NCBI RefSeq assembly: GCF_021462265.1
Contig: NZ_JAJONF010000021.1
Location: forward strand, 108,538-172,537
Length of the DNA stretch: 64,000 nt
Direction: 5' to 3'
Source: Streptomyces shenzhenensis
GTDB lineage: Bacteria > Actinomycetota > Actinomycetes > Streptomycetales > Streptomycetaceae
Below, one piece after another: positions 59,388 through 64,000 of the stretch. The notes under the pieces were generated by a model, which was not told the origin of the DNA, did no database searches, and saw only the letters and a program-made list of their open reading frames with translations. Each line of letters begins with the position of its first letter. The stretch's first letter is position 1. A program made the position numbers and the translations under genes.

Positions 59388-60542
59388 ATGGTGAGTACGC
59401 TCGGCGTCGCCGTCGTCGGATTCGGCTGGATGGGGCGGGTGCACACCCAGGCCTACCAGCGGATTCCGCACCACTTCCCGCGGCTGCCCCTGCGGCCGGA
59501 GCTGGTGGCCGTCGCCGAGGAGGTGCCGGGCCGGGCCGAGGAGGCCGCCGCCCAGTTCGGGTTCGCGGCCACCACCCGCGACTGGCGCGAGGTCGCCGCC
59601 GACCCGCGGGTGCACGCGGTCAGCATCACCGCGCCGAACTTCCTGCACCGCGAGATCGGCGTCGCGATGGCCGAGGCCGGCAAGCACATCTGGATCGAGA
59701 AGCCGGTCGGGCTGACCGCCGAGGACGCCCGCGCGGTGTCCGGCGCCGTCGCCAAGGCGGGGGTGCGGGGCACCGTCGGCTTCAACTACCGCAACGCGCC
59801 CGCCGTCGCGTACGCCCGTGAGCTGATCGCCTCCGGTGAGCTGGGGACCGTGACACATGTCCGCGTCCGGCTGTTCAGCGACTACGCCGCCCATCCCGAC
59901 GGCGCCCTGACCTGGCGGTACGAGCGGGCCCGGGGCGGCGGCGGAGTGCTCGGCGACCTGGCCTCGCACGGCGTCGACCTGGCCCGCTTCCTGCTCGGTG
60001 ACATCGCCTCGCTGGCCGCCGACACGGCCGTGTTCATCCCGGAGCGCGCCCGTCCCGCCGGCGCCACCGCCGGCCACGCCCTCGCCACCGGCGGCGAACC
60101 CGGCCCCGTCGAGAACGAGGACTACGTCAACTGCCTGCTGCGCTTCGCCTCCGGCGCCCGGGGTGTCCTGGAGGCCTGCCGGGTCTCGGTCGGCGAGCAG
60201 AACAACTACGGTTTCGAGGTGCACGGCACCAAGGGCGCCGTCTTCTGGGACTACCGGCGGATGGGCGAGCTGGGCGTCAGCCGCGGCACCTCCTACCAGG
60301 ACCAGCCCGTCAGCACGGTGTTCGTCGGCCCCGGCCACGGCGAGTACGCCGCCTTCCAGCCCGGCGCGGCCAACGCCATGGGCTACGACGACCTCAAGGT
60401 CATCGAGGCCGCCAACTTCCTGCGGTCGGTCGCCGAGGGCACCTCCTACGGCCCGACCCTCGAAGACGCCGTGCACAGCGCCACCGCCCTCGACGCGATG
60501 AGCCGCTCCGCCGAGCAGGGCGCCTGGGTGCGCCTCGGATGA
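59388..60542 (+). CDS. Gfo/Idh/MocA family oxidoreductase
   Basis: 384 residues. NAD(P)-binding Rossmann start VAVVGFGWMGRVHTQAYQRI, then the family EKP motif HIWIEKPVGLT (about 102-112). The C-terminal domain has ASHGVDLARFLLGDI with the likely catalytic His in a GGGGVLGDLASHGVDL context. Family members oxidise sugars or inositols; the substrate is not readable. ATG 59388 has AAGGG six bases upstream. It follows the SLATT gene by 318 bases with repeat copy 4 and a terminator-like hairpin between. Confidence 0.9.
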   Translation: MVSTLGVAVVGFGWMGRVHTQAYQRIPHHFPRLPLRPELVAVAEEVPGRAEEAAAQFGFAATTRDWREVAADPRVHAVSITAPNFLHREIGVAMAEAGKHIWIEKPVGLTAEDARAVSGAVAKAGVRGTVGFNYRNAPAVAYARELIASGELGTVTHVRVRLFSDYAAHPDGALTWRYERARGGGGVLGDLASHGVDLARFLLGDIASLAADTAVFIPERARPAGATAGHALATGGEPGPVENEDYVNCLLRFASGARGVLEACRVSVGEQNNYGFEVHGTKGAVFWDYRRMGELGVSRGTSYQDQPVSTVFVGPGHGEYAAFQPGAANAMGYDDLKVIEAANFLRSVAEGTSYGPTLEDAVHSATALDAMSRSAEQGAWVRLG

Positions 60543-60581
60543 CGTCCGCGGCATCGGGTTCCCCGGCCCGGGGAACGGACC

Positions 60582-62390
60582 TCATTCCTTGGAGTAGGTG
60601 AGACTCTCGCCGCCGCCCTGCTGGGCCCGCCTCAGCTTGCCGTCGGACAGCAGGGTCACCTCGGTGGGCTCGCCGGCGGTGCACGACGAACGGGGCTTGC
60701 CGGACGTGACCTTGGACGGGCCGATCTCGAGCGGGCCGCCGGAGCCGGGCTCGCCGGTGAGCTTCGCGGTGAACTCGCAGTGGTAGCCGGGGCCGTCCGC
60801 GACCAGCGTGAGGACCGTGTCGCCCACGGCACCCTGCCGGATGGTCAGTTCGCGGGTGTTGTGGCCGGTGTCGTTGTCGATCGACGTGGCCCAGGTGCCG
60901 AGGAAGCCGGCGGGGACGGTGCCGGTGCCCTTGGCGGCCGAGGAAGAGGGTGACGTCGAGGGCGCCGACTCGCCCGAGGTGCTGGGGGCGGTGGCCGACG
61001 GGGTGGCGGTGCTCCGGCCGGCCGCCTTGTCGTCCGTGCCGCCGCCACCGCTGTTCATGAGCGCGTACACCGAGCCGCCCGCGGCCAGCAGCACGATCAG
61101 CGCGACGGTGACGAGGAGGGCGGTGGAGCGGGGGGTACGGCGCGGCTCGTCGGCGGAAAGGGGGTCGTAGAGCGGGGGTGGGGGGACCGGGGGGTAGATC
61201 TGGGTGGGGTCGGGGGCCGGGGCGGGGGTGGTGTACGGGTTGTACGGCGACGACTGCGGGTGCGGTTGGGAGTAGCCGTAGGCCGGGTGCGCGGGGGCGT
61301 GTTCGGGAGACGGATCGTTCTGGGGCGGGTGCGGGTGAGCGGTGGCCGGCCGCGCCCCCGCGGCGGCAGCCGCGGATTCGGCACCGCCCCGCGCCCCTGG
61401 GGGCGTCGGCCCTGGCGTCCACTGACGTGCCGCCGCGGCCGCCGGTGCCCCGTTCGGCGTCCCGTGGACCGTCGGGTCCTCCACCTCCAGCAACTCCACC
61501 GCGTGACGGCCGAGTTGGGCCACCAGGGCGCCCGGGAGCCAGGGGTCCCTGGACCGGCCCTCCCAGACGGTGGCGCCCGCTCCCGTGCGCGCCAGGATGG
61601 CCTCCAGCGACGGGCGGGCCGCCGGGTCCTTGCGCAGGCAGTCGTGGACCACGTCGGCGATGTCCTCGGGGAGGCCGGAGAGGTCGGGGTCCTCCTGGGC
61701 GATGCGGAACATCAGGGCGTGTGCGCCGCTCTCCGTGGAGCCGAAGGGCAGCCGGCCGGTGGCCGCGTAGGCGAGCACCGAGCCGAGGCAGAAGATGTCG
61801 CAGGCCGGTGTGATCCGGTCGCCGCGCACCTGCTCGGGGGCCATGAACCCGGGCGAGCCGAGGAGCGAGCCGGTCTGGGTGAGCCGTTCGCCGGGCAGCG
61901 TCTCCAGGGCCCGCGCGATGCCGAAGTCGATGACCCGGGGCCCCTCTATGGTGAGCATCACGTTGGACGGCTTCAGGTCACGGTGGACGATCCCGGCCGC
62001 GTGGATGTTGCCGAGCGCGTGCGCCAGCCCGGCGGCGAGGATGCGCACCGACCGCTCGGGCAGTGGCCCGTGGTCGTGCTCGACGACCTGCTGCAGGCTC
62101 GGCCCGGCCACATACCCGGTGGCCACCCAGGGCACCGCGGCCTCGGTGTCGGCGTCGAGGACGGGCGCGGTCCAGAACCCGCCGACCCGCTGGGCGTTGC
62201 GGACCTCCTGCCGGAAGCGCGCCCGGAACTCCTCGTGCTCGGCGAGTTCCGCGCGCACCAGTTTCACGGCGACCGTACGACCGCGCTCCGACCGGGCGAG
62301 GTACACGTGCCCCATGCCGCCCGCGCCCAGCCGCGCCAGCAGCCGGTAGCTTCCGATGTGCTGCGGATCCCCCGGCCCCAGCTTCTCCAT
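60582..62390 (-). CDS. Receptor-like Ser/Thr protein kinase (Hanks type)
   Basis: 602 residues. Kinase domain about 15-275: GAGGMG glycine loop (22-27), Lys43, HRDLKPSN (136-143), DFG (155-157), GSPGFMAPEQ. A Pro/Ala-rich linker (about 320-420), one TM helix (about 425-447) and an extracytoplasmic beta domain (about 495-600) follow, likely a ligand-sensing domain unlike PASTA repeats. Part of the linker (61343-61402) is encoded by a copy of the intergenic repeat. ATG 62390 chosen as the first codon with coding character. It diverges from the aminotransferase gene. Confidence 0.93.
   Translation of the reverse strand: MEKLGPGDPQHIGSYRLLARLGAGGMGHVYLARSERGRTVAVKLVRAELAEHEEFRARFRQEVRNAQRVGGFWTAPVLDADTEAAVPWVATGYVAGPSLQQVVEHDHGPLPERSVRILAAGLAHALGNIHAAGIVHRDLKPSNVMLTIEGPRVIDFGIARALETLPGERLTQTGSLLGSPGFMAPEQVRGDRITPACDIFCLGSVLAYAATGRLPFGSTESGAHALMFRIAQEDPDLSGLPEDIADVVHDCLRKDPAARPSLEAILARTGAGATVWEGRSRDPWLPGALVAQLGRHAVELLEVEDPTVHGTPNGAPAAAAARQWTPGPTPPGARGGAESAAAAAGARPATAHPHPPQNDPSPEHAPAHPAYGYSQPHPQSSPYNPYTTPAPAPDPTQIYPPVPPPPLYDPLSADEPRRTPRSTALLVTVALIVLLAAGGSVYALMNSGGGGTDDKAAGRSTATPSATAPSTSGESAPSTSPSSSAAKGTGTVPAGFLGTWATSIDNDTGHNTRELTIRQGAVGDTVLTLVADGPGYHCEFTAKLTGEPGSGGPLEIGPSKVTSGKPRSSCTAGEPTEVTLLSDGKLRRAQQGGGESLTYSKE
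61343..61402 (-). repeat. Copy of the intergenic repeat embedded in the kinase linker coding sequence
   Basis: On the forward strand this reads GTGGCCGGCCGCGCCCCCGC, GGCGGCAGCCGCGGATTCGG and CACCGCCCCGCGCCCCTGGG. It aligns base by base with copies 2 and 3, including the GTGCGGGTG left flank. On the coding (reverse) strand it specifies the PGARGGAESAAAAAGARPAT part of the linker. No frame disruption results. Confidence 0.6.
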
Positions 62391-62607
62391 GGCAGATCCG
62401 CTCCTCGCTCACACTCGTGATCGAGCCGAGAATAATGCGGACGTTCCGGCGATCGCGCAGCGCCATGTCTACGGTTACGTAACAGGCACCAATGCCGGCC
62501 GCCCCGGCCGCGTCCCCAGGTTGTGGACAACCTGTCGCGGAATCCCCCTGACCACGGAACATGTCGCCGATATCGCTCCCCTGCCCGTTCCTCTTACGCT
62601 CCCGGCC

Positions 62608-63966
62608 ATGACCCCTCAGCCCAATGCCCAGGCCGGGGCCGCCGTGAAGGCGGCCGATCGTGCGCATGTCTTCCACTCCTGGTCCGCGCAGGACCTCATC
62701 GACCCGCTCGCCGTGGCCGGCGCCGAAGGGTCGTACTTCTGGGACTACGACGGCCGGCGCTACCTGGACTTCACCAGCGGGCTCGTCTTCACCAACATCG
62801 GGTACCAGCACCCGAAGGTCGTCGCCGCCATCCAGGAGCAGGCCGCGAAGATGACCACCTTCGCGCCCGCCTTCGCCGTCGAGGCACGGTCGGAGGCTGC
62901 CCGGCTGATCGCCGAGCGGACGCCCGGCGACCTGGACAAGATCTTCTTCACCAACGGCGGCGCGGACGCGATCGAGCACGCGGTGCGGATGGCCCGGCTG
63001 CACACCGGGCGCCCGAAGGTGCTGTCCGCCTACCGCTCGTACCACGGCGGCACCCAGCAGGCGATCAACATCACCGGCGACCCGCGCCGCTGGCCCTCCG
63101 ACGGTGCCGCCGCCGGGGTCGTGCACTTCTGGGCGCCGTTCCTCTACCGCTCCCGCTTCTACGCCGAGACGGAGGAGCAGGAGACCGCGCGGGCGCTGGA
63201 GCACCTGGAGACCACGATCGCCTTCGAGGGGCCCGGGACGGTCGCGGCCATCGTGCTGGAGACCATCCCGGGGACCGCCGGGATCATGGTTCCGCCGGCC
63301 GGGTATCTCGCGGGGGTCCGGGAGATCTGCGACAAGTACGGGATCGTCTTCGTCCTGGACGAGGTCATGGCCGGGTTCGGACGGACCGGGGAGTGGTTCG
63401 CGGCCGACCTGTTCGGGGTCGTACCCGATCTGATGACCTTCGCCAAGGGTGTGAACAGCGGGTACGTGCCGCTCGGCGGCGTGGCCATCGGCCCGAAGAT
63501 CGCCGAGACCTTCGCCAAGCGGCCCTACCCGGGCGGGCTCACGTACTCGGGGCATCCGCTGGCCTGTGCCGCCGCCGTCGCGACGATCAACGTGATGGCG
63601 GAGGAAGGGGTCGTCGAGAACGCGAAGCGGCTGGGGGCCGAGGTCGTGGGGCCGACGCTCGCCGCGCTCGCCGAGCGGCACCCGAGCGTCGGCGAGGTGC
63701 GCGGGGTCGGCATGTTCTGGGCGCTCGACCTGGTGCGGAACCGGGAGACCCGGGAGCCGCTGGTGCCGTACAACGCGGCCGGGGAGGCGAACGCGCCGAT
63801 GGCCGCGTTCGGGGCGGCCGCGAAGAAGCACGGCCTGTGGCCGTTCGTGAACATGAACCGGACGCATGTGGTGCCGCCGTGCAATGTGAGTGAGGCCGAG
63901 TTGAAGGAAGGGTTCGCTGCGCTGGACGCTGCGCTGAGCCTGGCCGACGAGTACACGGTGGGCTGA
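62608..63966 (+). CDS. Class III aminotransferase (PLP-dependent)
   Basis: 452 residues, the full length of the class. Active-site Lys280 in TFAKGVNSGYVPLGG. The cofactor motifs FTNGGADAIEHAVRMARLHT and LDEVMAGFGRTGEWFA (Asp of the pyridine N) are intact. Family members transfer amino groups on omega-amino acids, for example beta-alanine or GABA to pyruvate. The substrate is not fixed by sequence. A TACGCT box (62595-62600) lies seven bases before ATG 62608, fitting a leaderless mRNA. Divergent from the kinase gene across 217 bases. Confidence 0.93.
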   Translation: MTPQPNAQAGAAVKAADRAHVFHSWSAQDLIDPLAVAGAEGSYFWDYDGRRYLDFTSGLVFTNIGYQHPKVVAAIQEQAAKMTTFAPAFAVEARSEAARLIAERTPGDLDKIFFTNGGADAIEHAVRMARLHTGRPKVLSAYRSYHGGTQQAINITGDPRRWPSDGAAAGVVHFWAPFLYRSRFYAETEEQETARALEHLETTIAFEGPGTVAAIVLETIPGTAGIMVPPAGYLAGVREICDKYGIVFVLDEVMAGFGRTGEWFAADLFGVVPDLMTFAKGVNSGYVPLGGVAIGPKIAETFAKRPYPGGLTYSGHPLACAAAVATINVMAEEGVVENAKRLGAEVVGPTLAALAERHPSVGEVRGVGMFWALDLVRNRETREPLVPYNAAGEANAPMAAFGAAAKKHGLWPFVNMNRTHVVPPCNVSEAELKEGFAALDAALSLADEYTVG

Positions 63967-64000
63967 GGCCGCGTTCCGGCTGCGGGTGCGTGGGGGGCTG

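Noticed and set aside
1..64000. CRISPR array, rRNA or tRNA genes, intact insertion sequence
   Set aside because: No regularly spaced 25-40-base repeats, no tRNA T-arm with matching stems, no rRNA signature, and no complete transposase with terminal repeats.

Overview
The window is a stretch of actinobacterial chromosome, almost certainly Streptomyces. It is very GC-rich with strong G/C bias at third codon positions. Many genes start with GTG or TTG, several appear leaderless, and operon partners are often joined by ATGA or GTGA overlaps. Family content fits this: an AfsR/SARP regulator, XRE-Scr1/DUF397, a SURF1 protein, secreted sedolisin, an ECF sigma factor with a DUF4232 partner, and the core block lysC-asd-recR-ybaB. 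Everything here comes from reading the sequence; no database search was run.

Layout. 1-7 kb is accessory and partly degraded: a partial Ig-repeat surface protein, a 24-residue bL37-like ribosomal protein gene (1669-1743), remnants of a histidine kinase and of a tyrosine recombinase, a secreted beta-propeller/Ig protein, a VanX-like dipeptidase, a mycothiol-dependent maleylpyruvate isomerase-like enzyme and a SUKH protein. 7-13 kb has valS, a flavodoxin-fold reductase and a ThDP enzyme. 12.8-18.2 kb has an ArsR/flavoprotein pair with matching operator-like sites, then a reverse-strand unit of a His-rich membrane peptide, a PLP cysteine-synthase-like enzyme and an MFS transporter. 18.5-23.7 kb encodes envelope and secreted proteins (NodB-like protein, sedolisin, YbhN-like and GT-C-like membrane proteins).

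23.8-28 kb is an ABC transporter/two-component operon with phased direct repeats in its promoter. A permease with a His/Met-rich tail and a perfect CsoR-type palindrome diverges from it. 29.6-36.5 kb has a secreted adenosine deaminase, a SARP regulator and a convergent DrrAB-type exporter. 36.6-43 kb has a TauE/SafE permease, a KhtTU-type K+ antiporter, an RsbW-like ATPase, an XRE/DUF397 pair and a DUF433/PIN toxin-antitoxin module.

43-50.4 kb has a YraQ-type permease with its TIGR03943 partner, a two-RCK channel-like protein, a nest of intergenic repeats, an S9 peptidase and SURF1. 50.4-64 kb is conserved core: sigma/DUF4232 pair, asd, lysC, a TauE/SafE permease, a DUF5063 protein, recR, a YbaB protein, a SLATT protein, a Gfo/Idh/MocA oxidoreductase, a receptor-like Ser/Thr kinase and a class III aminotransferase.

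The signals most worth pursuing are the CsoR-box permease with its metal-binding tail, the ArsR/Cys-tailed flavoprotein unit, the unassigned PLP-MFS-His-rich unit, the VapBC45-like module, and a Streptomyces intergenic repeat present at least five times here. One copy of that repeat lies inside the coding sequence of the Ser/Thr kinase linker.
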